Shown: positions 1 to 8,836 of the stretch, one piece after another | Numbering within the stretch: the stretch's first letter is position 1 | Layout: each line of letters starts with the position of its first letter | Assembly (NCBI GenBank): GCA_049116495.1 | Contig: JAGDYV010000003.1 | Location: 1-13,782 of the forward strand | Direction of reading: 5' to 3' | Origin: CAJQQK01 sp049116495 | Lineage (GTDB): Bacteria > Pseudomonadota > Alphaproteobacteria > Rhizobiales > Hyphomicrobiaceae | DNA length: 13,782 bases | Translations under genes and position numbers: made by a program | Notes under the pieces: generated by a model | Told to the model about the DNA's origin: nothing | Databases searched by the model: none | Seen by the model: the letters and a program-made list of their open reading frames with translations, nothing else

Positions 1-636
1 TCGGACAGCCAAGCCATGGGCCGCGTTGGTGAGGTCATCATCCGCACGTGGCAAACGGCCCACAAGATGAAAATGCAGCGCGGCGCCCTCCCCGAAGACG
101 TCGGCAAAGACAACGACAATTTCCGTGCCAAGCGCTATATCGCCAAGTATACCATCAACCCGGCGATTGCACATGGAATGTCGAAACACATTGGCTCGGT
201 GGAGGAGGGCAAGTTGGCCGACCTCGTGCTCTGGTCACCAGCCTTTTTCGGGGTAAAGCCGGACATGATCATCAAAGGCGGCGTCATTGCTGCGGCCCAG
301 ATGGGTGATCCCAACGCGTCGATACCAACGCCGCAACCGGTACACTATCGACCGATGTTTGGTGCATACGGTTCTGCGCGCACGAACACGTCTTTGACCT
401 TCGTCTCTGCCGCCGCAGCAGCCAACAACATCGGCGAGACGTTTGGGCTCGAAAAAACGATCGTGCCAATCGAAAACGTTCGCAGCGGCATCTCAAAATC
501 CGATATGGTGTTCAACGAAGCGACACCGGAACTATCCATCGACCCGGAGACCTACGAAGTCCACGCCGATGGCGAACTTCTGGTCTGCGAACCCGCCAAA
601 GAATTGCCCATGGCGCAGCGTTATTTCCTATTCTAG
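1..636 (+). CDS. ureC: Urease alpha (catalytic) subunit UreC, C-terminal 211 residues (5' end outside window)
   Basis: This is the C-terminal part of the large subunit of nickel urease, which hydrolyses urea to ammonia and carbamate in the cytoplasm. The reading frame is open from base 1 and starts with SDSQAMGRVGEV, a highly conserved UreC segment. The Asp at residue 2 of the window corresponds, from family knowledge, to the Asp that ligates one nickel ion. Further family segments are the TWQTAHKMK stretch, NPAIAHGMSKHIGSVEEGKLADLVLW and FFGVKPDMIIKGG. The His ligands, the carbamylated Lys and the flap His lie upstream, outside the window. The gene ends with TAG at 634-636, 15 bases before ureE, consistent with one operon. 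An ATG at 16 is internal to the domain and is not the real start. The identification is secure; the missing 5' end is due only to the window edge. Confidence 0.97.
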   Translation, partial: SDSQAMGRVGEVIIRTWQTAHKMKMQRGALPEDVGKDNDNFRAKRYIAKYTINPAIAHGMSKHIGSVEEGKLADLVLWSPAFFGVKPDMIIKGGVIAAAQMGDPNASIPTPQPVHYRPMFGAYGSARTNTSLTFVSAAAAANNIGETFGLEKTIVPIENVRSGISKSDMVFNEATPELSIDPETYEVHADGELLVCEPAKELPMAQRYFLF

Positions 637-651
637 TGAGGCGAGACAACA

Positions 652-1158
652 ATGAAGCGCGCCACAACGATCATCCCGAGCGATGACGAGCGACTGATCA
701 AAGCAGAACAATGCGACTCCATCACGCTAACGCGCGAAGAACGATACCGACGGCGTATCGTCTGCAAGACTGACCAGGGTGGTCCGTTCCTTCTTGACTT
801 GGCGGAAGCGACGTATTTGCCCGACGGGACGGGCCTTGGATTGGAAGGCGGCAGAATCATTGTCGTTCGTGCCGCCCCCGAAGACTTATTGAAGATTACG
901 GCGCCGCATAACGATGGCCTCATGCGTATTGCCTGGCATGTCGGCAACCGACACACTCCGGCGGAAGTCACGGCAGACGCAATCTACATCCAACCAGATC
1001 ATGTGCTTGCCGACATGATTCGCGGTCTTGGCGGCACGGTTACGGAGGTTTCACGGCCGTTTGAGCCGGAAGGCGGTGCCTATGGTGGTCACGGATCACT
1101 TGAGCGCGGTCATCACCATGGTGACGATCATCAACACCATAGCCACGACCACTCCTGA
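652..1158 (+). CDS. ureE: Urease accessory protein UreE, nickel metallochaperone with His-rich tail
   Basis: UreE is the cytoplasmic dimeric nickel chaperone that hands Ni(II) to the UreG/UreF/UreD complex for urease activation. The 168-residue length suits the family. An N-terminal beta-rich domain is followed by the conserved WHVGNRHTPAEV and QPDHVLADMIRGLGG segments. The first of these includes the His that binds metal at the dimer interface in characterised homologues. The last 24 residues contain nine histidines (HHHGDDHQHHSHDHS), a classical nickel-storing tail. The ATG at 652 is 15 bases after the ureC stop with a purine-rich stretch (gaggcgag) in front, so it is probably translated from the same mRNA. 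The TGA at 1156-1158 shares its last base with the ureF ATG, implying translational coupling. Confidence 0.95.
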   Translation: MKRATTIIPSDDERLIKAEQCDSITLTREERYRRRIVCKTDQGGPFLLDLAEATYLPDGTGLGLEGGRIIVVRAAPEDLLKITAPHNDGLMRIAWHVGNRHTPAEVTADAIYIQPDHVLADMIRGLGGTVTEVSRPFEPEGGAYGGHGSLERGHHHGDDHQHHSHDHS

Positions 1159-1865
1159 TGCGTGATGCAGAGACAGATAGCTCGCGTCCCGTTCCCTCCA
1201 GAACCGAGGGTGAATTCCCTGGCGAATTGATGATCTGGCTCTCGGCGTCTTTTCCTGTCGGCGGGTTTGCTTACAGTCAAGGGCTCGAGACGGCCACCGA
1301 GAAAGCCTGGGTCAGGGATCGGTCATCGCTCACCGAATGGCTGAGCGCGCTTCTACACCACGGCGCACTGAAGAACGACCTGATCCTCATCTCACTTATC
1401 CAGCGCTTGCAGGATGAGAGCGGGGTCAAGGATTTCGTGGAATTGGCTGGTGCACTGCAACCGTCTGCCGAACGCGCAGCCGAAGCCGTCGGTCAAGGCG
1501 GCAGTTTTGTCCAGGCTTATGAAGCTGCCTGGTGCGAGGGGCACTCGCCCTACGACCCTTCATCGATTGTTACGCTGCCGGCGGCTCTTGCTATTGCTGC
1601 ACGCCACCATAGCGTCCCGGTCGAGGCAACATTGGAGGCCTACGCCATCACGTTCCTCAACAATCTGATCTCAGCAGCAATCCGGCTTAGCGTTGTCGGA
1701 CAGTTTGATGGACAGCGCATAATGGCCAATCTGCTCGCCGATATTCGGTTGGTCTGCGCTGACGCTCGAACAGCAACCGAAAACGACTTGGGCTCGGCGA
1801 CATACGGTGCCGATCTCGCCGCCATGCTCCATGAAACGCAAACCACCAGGCTGTTCCGATCATGA
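1158..1865 (+). CDS. ureF: Urease accessory protein UreF
   Basis: UreF is an all-helical protein that bridges UreD and UreG on apo-urease and helps gate GTP-dependent nickel insertion. The 235-residue product has the typical early segment MIWLSASFPVGGFAYSQGLE (about residues 25-44). A helical body follows, with AYAITFLNNLISAAIRL, and the protein ends in RLFRS, as UreF proteins usually do. The first roughly 20 residues (polar, with RPVPSRTEGE) are not conserved. The ATG at 1158 overlaps the ureE stop by one base and the TGA at 1863-1865 overlaps the ureG ATG in an ATGA arrangement, so the three genes are tightly coupled. No catalytic motif is expected and none is seen. Confidence 0.94.
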   Translation: MRDAETDSSRPVPSRTEGEFPGELMIWLSASFPVGGFAYSQGLETATEKAWVRDRSSLTEWLSALLHHGALKNDLILISLIQRLQDESGVKDFVELAGALQPSAERAAEAVGQGGSFVQAYEAAWCEGHSPYDPSSIVTLPAALAIAARHHSVPVEATLEAYAITFLNNLISAAIRLSVVGQFDGQRIMANLLADIRLVCADARTATENDLGSATYGADLAAMLHETQTTRLFRS

Positions 1866-2509
1866 ACTCACAAGCTTCCCCCCATGGCCCCTTGCGCGTC
1901 GGCATTGGCGGGCCGGTCGGCTCCGGCAAGACGACCCTGACAGCCGAGCTTTGCCGCGCACTTAGCAGGCATGTCGACATGTGCGTGATCACAAACGATA
2001 TCTATACCCGGGAAGATGCCGAATTCCTGATGCGCGCGCAGGTGTTGCCGTCCGAGCGAGTCATGGGTGTTGAGACCGGCGGTTGCCCGCACACGGCAAT
2101 CCGTGAGGACTGCTCGCTAAATCTCGCAGCCATTGCCGAAATGCGCGCGAAACTCCCCAAGCTGGAACTGGTACTGATTGAGTCCGGCGGCGACAATCTT
2201 GCTGCAACATTTTCACCTGACCTTGCAGATCTAACGATTTACGTGATCGACGTTGCCCAAGGCGAAGAGATCCCGCGCAAAGGGGGCCCGGGTATCACGC
2301 GGTCTGATTTCCTCGTGATCAACAAGACCGACCTGGCGCCCTACGTTGGCGCTAGCCTTGATGTGATGCGCCGCGACGCGACCGTCCAACGAGGTGGTCG
2401 ACCATTTGCGTTTGCATCATTGAAACAAGGACACGGGATTGAAGAAATCGTTGGATTTATATTCGAGAAAGGCGGCCTGCTGCCGATGCGGGCCGCTGCA
2501 ACTTTGTAA
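1862..2509 (+). CDS. ureG: Urease accessory protein UreG, SIMIBI-class GTPase
   Basis: UreG is the nickel-binding GTPase that supplies metal and energy for assembling the urease active site. The 215 residues show a P-loop (GGPVGSGKTT, about residues 16-25), the metal-binding Cys-Pro-His motif at residues 75-77 within GVETGGCPHTAIREDCS, a switch-like ESGGDNLAATFSPDL segment, and the guanine-specificity motif NKTD at 154-157. All key residues are present, so the protein should be active. The start codon overlaps the ureF stop by four bases. UreG is the last urease gene visible here. Downstream lies transposase debris rather than a nickel transporter or a further accessory gene, so the operon probably ends here. 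Confidence 0.97.
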   Translation: MNSQASPHGPLRVGIGGPVGSGKTTLTAELCRALSRHVDMCVITNDIYTREDAEFLMRAQVLPSERVMGVETGGCPHTAIREDCSLNLAAIAEMRAKLPKLELVLIESGGDNLAATFSPDLADLTIYVIDVAQGEEIPRKGGPGITRSDFLVINKTDLAPYVGASLDVMRRDATVQRGGRPFAFASLKQGHGIEEIVGFIFEKGGLLPMRAAATL

Positions 2510-2568
2510 CGCATGGACACACGTCGTAGAGAGCCACGCTCTTGTCCACGTTGTGGCTCGCGCCATTG

Positions 2569-2835
2569 ATCGGGATTGCGGAATTGTGCCGGCGCGAGGG
2601 CATCATGCAAAGCCTTTATTACAAGTGGTCGAAAGAATTTCTGGAGGCCGGCAAGAAGCGGCTGTCCGGCGACACTGAGCGCCAGGTGACATCCGGCGAG
2701 GTCAAGGATCTGCGTCGTCAGATGGGTGACTTCAAGGAGGCGCCTGCCGACGTCTTGCTCGAAAACCGTCTGCTTAAAAATTGCATGATCGGGGAACGGC
2801 CCACGAAAGCGAAGAGGTATGCCTTGCAGGAGTTC
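2569..2835 (+). pseudogene. Remnant of an IS3-family orfA transposase
   Basis: In one frame this stretch encodes GIAELCRREGI, SLYYKWSKEFLEAG, KKRLSGDTER, GEVKDLRRQMGDFKE and LLENRLLKNCMIG. This is the helix-turn-helix plus leucine-zipper order of the orfA protein of IS3-family elements, a type I recall as common in rhizobia. The start of the helix-turn-helix domain is missing, and after MIG (about 2796) the match fades. The last few residues (KRYALQEF) only vaguely recall the start of orfB. No catalytic DDE domain and no terminal inverted repeats or target duplication were found. It is therefore a dead fragment between ureG and the ATP-grasp gene. An open frame starting at 2542 is accidental upstream of about 2569. 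Confidence 0.8.
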
Positions 2836-2930
2836 AGGTCTTGGTGATGGGCTGGTTATATAAGCTCCGACGCTCTACTATCCCTTCACTGAATTGCGCG
2901 ACCATCAAAGCATACGAGGTCTTTTAACCT

Positions 2931-4412
2931 ATGGCAAAAGTTACGGCACCTGCGTTTCCTGATCGCGTCAACGTTTTGAGGGAGTACGATCAGGGCAGTT
3001 TTTATTGCGAAATGCTTGGCAGTCCGCGCAATGAACAAGCCAAGCTGCCTGACCTTTGGGACCGATTGCTGCAATACGATTCAAGCGATCTGCGCGAGCG
3101 AGCGAACGAGGCGTCGGGCGAGCTTCTCGATCTTGGCATAACCTTTACTGTCTACAGCGAGCGCGACGCGATCGACCGCATCCTGCCGTTCGATATCATT
3201 CCGCGGGTTTTGACGACGGACGAATGGCGCCACCTCGAACGCGGCGTCATCCAGCGCGTCGCAGCGCTCAATCTCTTCCTCCGCGACATCTACCATGAAG
3301 GCAAGATTTTCAAGGACGGTGTCGTTCCCGAGGAACTAGTGCGTGGCAATGCAAACTATCGCTCGGAGATGCAGGGGTACGATCCGCCGTGCGGCACGTA
3401 TGTACATATTGCCGGTGTTGACCTGATCCGCGATGGCAGTGGTCAGTTTCTTGTGCTCGAAGACAATGCGCGCACGCCATCAGGCGTATCGTACGTTGTA
3501 GAAAACCGTCATCTTATTCAACGTGCGTTCCCTGACCTTCTCGAAGGCTTTTCCGTGCGGTCGGTCTCAGAGTACGGCCAGCGCCTGCACCAGAAATTGT
3601 GCGAAGTCGCGCCTGAGGGCGTTGCCGACCCAGAGGTCGTACTGTTATCGCCAGGAGTTTTCAACTCGGCCTATTTTGAGCATATTTTTCTCGCTCGCGA
3701 AATGGGCGTGCCGCTCGTCGAAGGTCGTGACCTGGTCGTTGATGACGATCGCGTTTTCATGAAAACCGTCAATGGGCTGAAGCGCGTCGACGTTATCTAC
3801 CGGCGCATCGATGATGCCTTTCTCGATCCTGAGTGCTTTGACCCAAAGAGCCTGCTCGGCGTACCTGGTCTTATGCGAGCGACCATCGCCGGCAACGTGA
3901 CACTTGCCAATGCGGTTGGTACCGGCGTCGCAGATGACAAGGCGGTCTATGCCTACGTGCCACGCATCATCAAATACTATCTCCAGGAAGAAGCGATCAT
4001 TCCGAACGTTGAGACACACATCTGCCGCGAACCTGATGCGCTTGCCTACACACTCGAAAACCTCAAGGACTTGGTCGTCAAACCTGTCGGCGAATCCGGA
4101 GGCTATGGGATTGTCGTCGGGCCAAAATCGACGGCCGAAGAGCTTGCTGCTTGCGCCACGAAGCTCAAGGCTGATCCCGCGAATTTCATCAGTCAGCCCA
4201 TGATCGATCTGTCCGTGTGTCCGACGCTTACGGAGGATGGGGTTGCGCCGTGTCATGTAGATCTCCGGCCTTTTGCCACAACGGGGAAGGACACATGGGT
4301 TCTGCCGGGCGGCCTCAGCAGGGTTGCTCTTCGGCGTGGCTCGATAATCGTCAACTCAAGCCAGGGTGGCGGCACGAAAGATACCTGGGTGCTGGAGGAT
4401 GGCGGCAAATGA
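2931..4412 (+). CDS. Circularly permuted ATP-grasp protein (CP_ATPgrasp / DUF404-DUF407 type), stand-alone
   Basis: This 493-residue protein belongs to the circularly permuted ATP-grasp family, predicted to form a peptide or amide bond using ATP; its substrate is unknown. Visible motifs are LEDNARTPSGVSY (residues 176-188), the Lys plus glycine-rich nucleotide loop KPVGESGGYG (384-393), DLRPF, LPGGLSRVA (from 458) and SSQGGGTKDTWV near the C-terminus. The intact Lys/Gly loop suggests a working ATP site. No signal peptide or membrane segment is seen, so it is probably cytoplasmic. The ATG at 2931 has a gagg ribosome-binding site at 2916-2919, a little far upstream. The TGA overlaps the ATG of the alpha-E gene (ATGA), a coupling typical of this gene pair. 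The family assignment is firm; the reaction is inferred from comparative genomics (Iyer, Aravind and colleagues). Confidence 0.93.
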   Translation: MAKVTAPAFPDRVNVLREYDQGSFYCEMLGSPRNEQAKLPDLWDRLLQYDSSDLRERANEASGELLDLGITFTVYSERDAIDRILPFDIIPRVLTTDEWRHLERGVIQRVAALNLFLRDIYHEGKIFKDGVVPEELVRGNANYRSEMQGYDPPCGTYVHIAGVDLIRDGSGQFLVLEDNARTPSGVSYVVENRHLIQRAFPDLLEGFSVRSVSEYGQRLHQKLCEVAPEGVADPEVVLLSPGVFNSAYFEHIFLAREMGVPLVEGRDLVVDDDRVFMKTVNGLKRVDVIYRRIDDAFLDPECFDPKSLLGVPGLMRATIAGNVTLANAVGTGVADDKAVYAYVPRIIKYYLQEEAIIPNVETHICREPDALAYTLENLKDLVVKPVGESGGYGIVVGPKSTAEELAACATKLKADPANFISQPMIDLSVCPTLTEDGVAPCHVDLRPFATTGKDTWVLPGGLSRVALRRGSIIVNSSQGGGTKDTWVLEDGGK

Positions 4413-5452
4413 CGGATCTCCTTTCAAGGTATGCCGAATGCTTATTCTGGTTCGGCCGGTATACAGAACGTGCGACGTGCCTGGCGCGACTATTGGAAGT
4501 CCAAACATCATTTGATCGGGGACATGCAGGTGTTACGACAAACTGGTCTTGGATCCTGGCGCTCTACGACGACCATGATCAGTTCAACAAATCGTACGAA
4601 ACGGCTGATACCCAAAGCGTCATCCAGTTTTACGTTTCAGATCGCGACAATCCGGGATCGATCGTCTACTGCATCAATGCAGCCCGGGAGAACGCACGAA
4701 CATTACGAGCCCTGCTGCCAACCGAACTGTGGCAGCAGGTCAACACTTTTTACAATCGGTTCCGCAGTCTCCCAGCTGAGGCTCTGACCAGCAATCGATT
4801 GGCTAACACCTGCCAGTTGGTCAAAAAGGAATGTTACGCGCAGCTCGGTGTCGCCGAAGAAACAATCTATCGCGACGAGGCATGGCACTTCTTTCGTCTC
4901 GGTGTACTCGTTGAGCGCGCAGACCAGATGAGCCGGCTGCTTGACGTCCGTTTTGCGCAAAGCAAAACCGAGGAGCAGATTAACCGGGATGCCCTCGGTG
5001 ATTTCGGGTTCTGGTCCGTATTGCTGCGTTCGACGGCTGCCCAGCAAGCCTTTCTTCGGACGTCGGCCGGCAAGCGCGACCCGGAAACCGTGGCTCGGTT
5101 TCTGATATTTGACAACAGCCTGCCAAGATCGATTACCTTTTGCATTTCCGAACTCGATCGCGTCATCAACGAGTTGCGCTCGGAATACAATCTCCGGGGT
5201 GCCGCGAGATCACTTGAACAGGTCGATATTGTGCGCCAGCTGCTTGAGGTCGCATCAGAGGACCCGGCCCTGGTGGATAATCTGCACGAGTTCAATGACA
5301 ATGTGCAAAAACATATTATCAGCCTGACCAACGAACTCGCTTTCGCGTTCTTTGGTGTGCCGCGACCGGATGCTCAAGCGATTTCCGACCTTGATGCCGT
5401 TTGGGAAGAAGTTTCTGGCGGCGGTCAATCTCAATCCCAAAGCTCAGGTTGA
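4409..5452 (+). CDS. Alpha-E domain protein (DUF403), stand-alone
   Basis: This is a 347-residue, all-helical alpha-E protein, the regular partner of circularly permuted ATP-grasp enzymes; its biochemical role is unknown. It opens with the signature LLSRYAECLFWFGRYTERAT, whose GRYxERA Glu gives the family its name. Repeat-like helical segments follow, including FRLGVLVERADQMSRLLDVRF and FDNSLPRSITFCISELDRV. The C-terminus is a Gly/Gln/Ser-rich tail (GGGQSQSQSSG) and is probably disordered. I chose the ATG at 4409 because it begins exactly at the family's N-terminus, overlaps the upstream stop as ATGA, and has a strong GGAGGA ribosome-binding site at 4394-4399. The frame is open back to 4217, but that extension lies inside the ATP-grasp gene and has no family similarity. 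Confidence 0.92.
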   Translation: MTDLLSRYAECLFWFGRYTERATCLARLLEVQTSFDRGHAGVTTNWSWILALYDDHDQFNKSYETADTQSVIQFYVSDRDNPGSIVYCINAARENARTLRALLPTELWQQVNTFYNRFRSLPAEALTSNRLANTCQLVKKECYAQLGVAEETIYRDEAWHFFRLGVLVERADQMSRLLDVRFAQSKTEEQINRDALGDFGFWSVLLRSTAAQQAFLRTSAGKRDPETVARFLIFDNSLPRSITFCISELDRVINELRSEYNLRGAARSLEQVDIVRQLLEVASEDPALVDNLHEFNDNVQKHIISLTNELAFAFFGVPRPDAQAISDLDAVWEEVSGGGQSQSQSSG

Positions 5453-5522
5453 TCTGCGAATTTCCTGCGGACTTAACGTCTGATCTCACATGACCTAACG
5501 CGGCAAACAAAGGCGTAGACAC

Positions 5523-8500
5523 ATGTCAATTCAGGTCGCCCTGACACACCGGACTGCATACTCGTATGACCGCCTGATCAGTCTTGGTCCGCAGATCATT
5601 CGACTGCGTCCGGCCCCGCATAGCCGCACCCCAATTCTCAGCTATTCGTTGTCGCTCAAGCCAGATGATCATTTTCTCAATTGGCAGCAGGACGCATTCG
5701 GTAATTTCCTGGCGCGCATGATTGCGCAGGAGAAGACCAAGGAGTTTTCGGTCACGGTCGATCTTGTTGCTGACCTTTCCGTGATCAATCCTTTCGATTT
5801 CTTTCTTGAGGAAGACGCGCAAGAATGGCCATTTCTTTACTCTGAACTGGAGCAAGCCGAGCTGGCGCCATATCTCGTGCAGGAAACTGCAGGACCGCTG
5901 TTTGCACGATACATGGAAGGCATCAATAGAGCACCAGGCCAGAACACGATCGACTTTGTTGTCGAGCTGAACCGCCAACTGCAAAGCGATGTCGATTATG
6001 TGATCCGCATGGAGCCGGGCGTGCAAACGCCCGAAGAAACGCTGGCGCAGAAACTTGGCTCATGCCGTGACACGTCCTGGCTGTTGGTAAACATCCTGCG
6101 TAACCTGGGGCTCGCTGCGCGATTTGTTTCGGGCTACCTGATCCAGCTCACACCGGATGTGAAATCGCTTGATGGCCCGTCAGGCACCGAGGTGGACTTC
6201 ACCGATCTGCATGCCTGGGCCGAGGTATATCTGCCGGGCGCGGGCTGGGTCGGGCTCGATCCGACATCCGGCCTGCTAACGGGCGAAGGTCACATTCCAC
6301 TGGCGGCCGCTCCGCATTACGGTTCGGCTGCGCCTTTGTCTGGCGGCCACGAGAAGGCCGAAGTTTCCTTCGACTTCGCAATGAATATCGAACGGATTCG
6401 CGAAACGCCTCGAGTCACAAAACCTTATTCCGATGAGCAGTGGCAAACAATTCTGGAGACAGGCGAGCGCGTCGACGAACGGTTGATCGCCGGCGATGTA
6501 CGATTGACGATGGGCGGCGAGCCGACGTTCGTGTCCGTCGATGATATGGATGGTGCGGAATGGACCCACGCTGCAGTCGGTCCGACCAAACGGAAATTCG
6601 CCGAAGAACTCATTCGCCGCCTTGCGAAACAATACGGTGGCAAGGGGGGGCTACTGCATTTCGGGCAAGGCAAATGGTATCCGGGAGAGCAATTGCCGCG
6701 CTGGTCGTTCGCGCTCTACTGGCGCGGTGACGGCGAACCGCTGTGGTCTGATGAAGAACTGATCGAATACGAAGCGCCGCGCCGAAAAGCCGATATCGAA
6801 GATGCGACGCGGTTCACGAGTGAACTCTGTCGCCAGATGGGGTTGCCGGAAGATAGTGGCATTGCTGCGTACGAAGACGCCGCACACTACATGCTGAGCG
6901 AACAGAAACTACCGATTGGCATCACGCCTGAAAACAACAAACTCGACGATGAACAGGAACGTGTCCGTCTGATCAAGGCATTCGAGCGCGGGCTTGGTAA
7001 TCCGAGTGGATATGTACTTCCCGTTCAGGTGTGGCAGACCAAGGACCTCGGACGGCGGTGGATCACCGAACGCTGGAGCATGCGTCGTGAAAGGCTGTTC
7101 CTGATACCTGGAGATTCGCCAATCGGCTTTCGCTTGCCACTCGGAGGTCTTCCGTATGTCAACAAGGTTGACTTCCCGCACCTACAGCCGCGCGATCCGT
7201 TGTCTCAACACGAACCACTCCCCGAACGCAACGAGCTGCTTGACCAACGACGCGCTGCGACGCTCGCCGAGCCACCTGTTGCCGCGTCAAGCGAGCACGA
7301 AATTGACTGCACGGTACGCACCGCAATGGCGATCGAACCACGAGATGGCCATCTATGCGTATTCATGCCGCCACTGGAAGATGCTGAAGACTATGCCGTC
7401 CTCATCGCCGCCGTCGAGGAGAGCGCGCGTCTCTCGGACACACCTGTTCGTGTCGAAGGATATGAACCGCCGTACGATCCGCGCCTGAACGTCATCAAGG
7501 TTACACCTGATCCCGGCGTGATCGAAGTCAACGTGCATCCGGCATCAACGTGGTCTGAAGCCGTCGAGATAACCACCTCGCTCTATGAGCAAGCTCATCT
7601 CACACGGCTGGCTGCGGAAAAATTCATGCTGGACGGCCGTCACAGTGGCACGGGTGGCGGCAATCACATTGTGCTCGGTGGTGCCAAACCATCGGACAGT
7701 CCTTTCCTGCGGCGACCCGACCTGCTGGCCAGCATCATCACCTACTGGCAGCATCATCCGGCGTTGTCGTTCCTGTTCTCGGGGTTGTTCATCGGCCCGA
7801 CCAGCCAGGCCCCCCGAGTCGATGAGGCGCGTCACGAAAACCTTTACGAGCTTGAAATATCGATGGCGCAGCTGCCTCCTCGTGATGGTGAGCCGGCGCC
7901 GCTGTGGCTGGTTGACCGCCTGTTTCGAGATCTGCTGATTGACGTCACTGGCAACACGCATCGCGCCGAAATCTGCATCGACAAACTTTATTCACCCGAC
8001 AGTGCGACCGGACGACTTGGCCTTGTTGAGTTCCGGTCGTTTGAAATGCCACCGCACGCACAAATGAGCCTTGCGCAACAGCTTCTGCTGCGCGCCTTGA
8101 TCTCGAAGTTCTGGGATGAGCCCTATAGTCATCCCCTGGTCCGCTGGGGCACGGATCTGCACGATCGGTTCATGCTGCCGCATTTTGTCTGGGAGGATCT
8201 GAAATCGGTTATTGCCGATGTGCGTGACGCAGGCTTCGAAATGGATATCAATTGGTTCCTGCCGCACTTTGAATTCCGTTTTCCGAAGTTCGGCGAAATA
8301 ACGGCTGGTGGCGTCACGCTTGAGGTGCGGCAGGCCCTCGAACCGTGGCATGTACTGGGTGAGGAGGGCACGCCAGGGGGCACAGCGCGCTATGTCGACA
8401 GCTCGCTTGAGCGGGTCCAGGTCAAGTGTCACGGGATGGTGCCTGGCCGCCACGTCATCCTGTGCGGAGGCAAGCGCGTACCGATTACGCCGACTGATGC

Positions 8501-8822
8501 GAACGGCGAGGGTATAGCCGGCATACGGTTTCGGGCCTGGCAACCCCCGAGCGCGTTGCATCCAACGATTGGCATTCACAGCCCGCTGGTTTTCGATGTC
8601 GTCGACCTGTGGTCCAGCCGTTCGATTGGCGGATGCCGCTACCACGTCTTCCACCCTGGCGGCAAATCACCGGACACGTTCCCGGTCAACGCCTATGAGG
8701 CGGAAGGACGTCGCCTGGCCCGATTTGAAAGCATGGGCCATACACCTGGGCACATAGACGTGCCCGACGCGTATCAGAATTCTGACTATCCATTCACGCT
8801 CGATCTCCGACGTGTGCCCTGA
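5523..8822 (+). CDS. Transglutaminase-like protease fused to DUF2126 predicted amidoligase
   Basis: This 1099-residue fusion begins with the bacterial transglutaminase N-terminal domain (about residues 1-85). A transglutaminase/papain-like core follows with an apparently complete triad: Cys181 in GSCRDTSW, His230 in DLHAWAEVY and Asp246 in GLDPTSG. From about residue 290 to the end is DUF2126, which Pfam describes as a putative amidoligase and which comparative work places in the glutamine-synthetase fold. Candidate active-site stretches are MGGEPTF (Glu333), GRHSGTGGGNHIVLGG (His707, Asn714, His715) and VEFRSFEMPPH (Glu836, Arg838). One polypeptide may thus both cleave or transfer and ligate amide bonds. 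The gene lies 70 bases after the alpha-E gene, with AAAGG at 5509-5513 as ribosome-binding site. No signal peptide or membrane span is seen. Domain calls are firm; the substrate is unknown. Confidence 0.92.
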   Translation: MSIQVALTHRTAYSYDRLISLGPQIIRLRPAPHSRTPILSYSLSLKPDDHFLNWQQDAFGNFLARMIAQEKTKEFSVTVDLVADLSVINPFDFFLEEDAQEWPFLYSELEQAELAPYLVQETAGPLFARYMEGINRAPGQNTIDFVVELNRQLQSDVDYVIRMEPGVQTPEETLAQKLGSCRDTSWLLVNILRNLGLAARFVSGYLIQLTPDVKSLDGPSGTEVDFTDLHAWAEVYLPGAGWVGLDPTSGLLTGEGHIPLAAAPHYGSAAPLSGGHEKAEVSFDFAMNIERIRETPRVTKPYSDEQWQTILETGERVDERLIAGDVRLTMGGEPTFVSVDDMDGAEWTHAAVGPTKRKFAEELIRRLAKQYGGKGGLLHFGQGKWYPGEQLPRWSFALYWRGDGEPLWSDEELIEYEAPRRKADIEDATRFTSELCRQMGLPEDSGIAAYEDAAHYMLSEQKLPIGITPENNKLDDEQERVRLIKAFERGLGNPSGYVLPVQVWQTKDLGRRWITERWSMRRERLFLIPGDSPIGFRLPLGGLPYVNKVDFPHLQPRDPLSQHEPLPERNELLDQRRAATLAEPPVAASSEHEIDCTVRTAMAIEPRDGHLCVFMPPLEDAEDYAVLIAAVEESARLSDTPVRVEGYEPPYDPRLNVIKVTPDPGVIEVNVHPASTWSEAVEITTSLYEQAHLTRLAAEKFMLDGRHSGTGGGNHIVLGGAKPSDSPFLRRPDLLASIITYWQHHPALSFLFSGLFIGPTSQAPRVDEARHENLYELEISMAQLPPRDGEPAPLWLVDRLFRDLLIDVTGNTHRAEICIDKLYSPDSATGRLGLVEFRSFEMPPHAQMSLAQQLLLRALISKFWDEPYSHPLVRWGTDLHDRFMLPHFVWEDLKSVIADVRDAGFEMDINWFLPHFEFRFPKFGEITAGGVTLEVRQALEPWHVLGEEGTPGGTARYVDSSLERVQVKCHGMVPGRHVILCGGKRVPITPTDANGEGIAGIRFRAWQPPSALHPTIGIHSPLVFDVVDLWSSRSIGGCRYHVFHPGGKSPDTFPVNAYEAEGRRLARFESMGHTPGHIDVPDAYQNSDYPFTLDLRRVP

Positions 8823-8836
8823 GCCATCAACGCCAC

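Noticed and set aside
2531..2559. GAGCCAC/GTGGCTC inverted repeat after ureG as a terminator
   Set aside because: The loop is 15 bases, a competing CCAC/GTGG pairing exists inside it, and no T-run follows.
2833..2862. Possible promoter (TTCAGG, 18 bases, TATATA) ahead of the 2931 operon
   Set aside because: The -35 match is only three of six, and other equally weak combinations such as TACTAT at 2876 exist, so none can be chosen.
3645..4256. 203-residue open frame on the - strand inside the ATP-grasp gene
   Set aside because: It lies wholly antisense to a well-conserved gene, shows no family motif and is a codon-bias shadow.
4217..4408. Upstream extension of the alpha-E reading frame by 64 residues
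   Set aside because: It overlaps the ATP-grasp gene in another frame and has no alpha-E similarity; the ATG at 4409 has a strong GGAGGA site and matches the family N-terminus.
7992..8654. 220-residue open frame on the - strand inside the transglutaminase-DUF2126 gene
   Set aside because: It is antisense to conserved DUF2126 sequence and its composition looks like a shadow with no recognisable domain.
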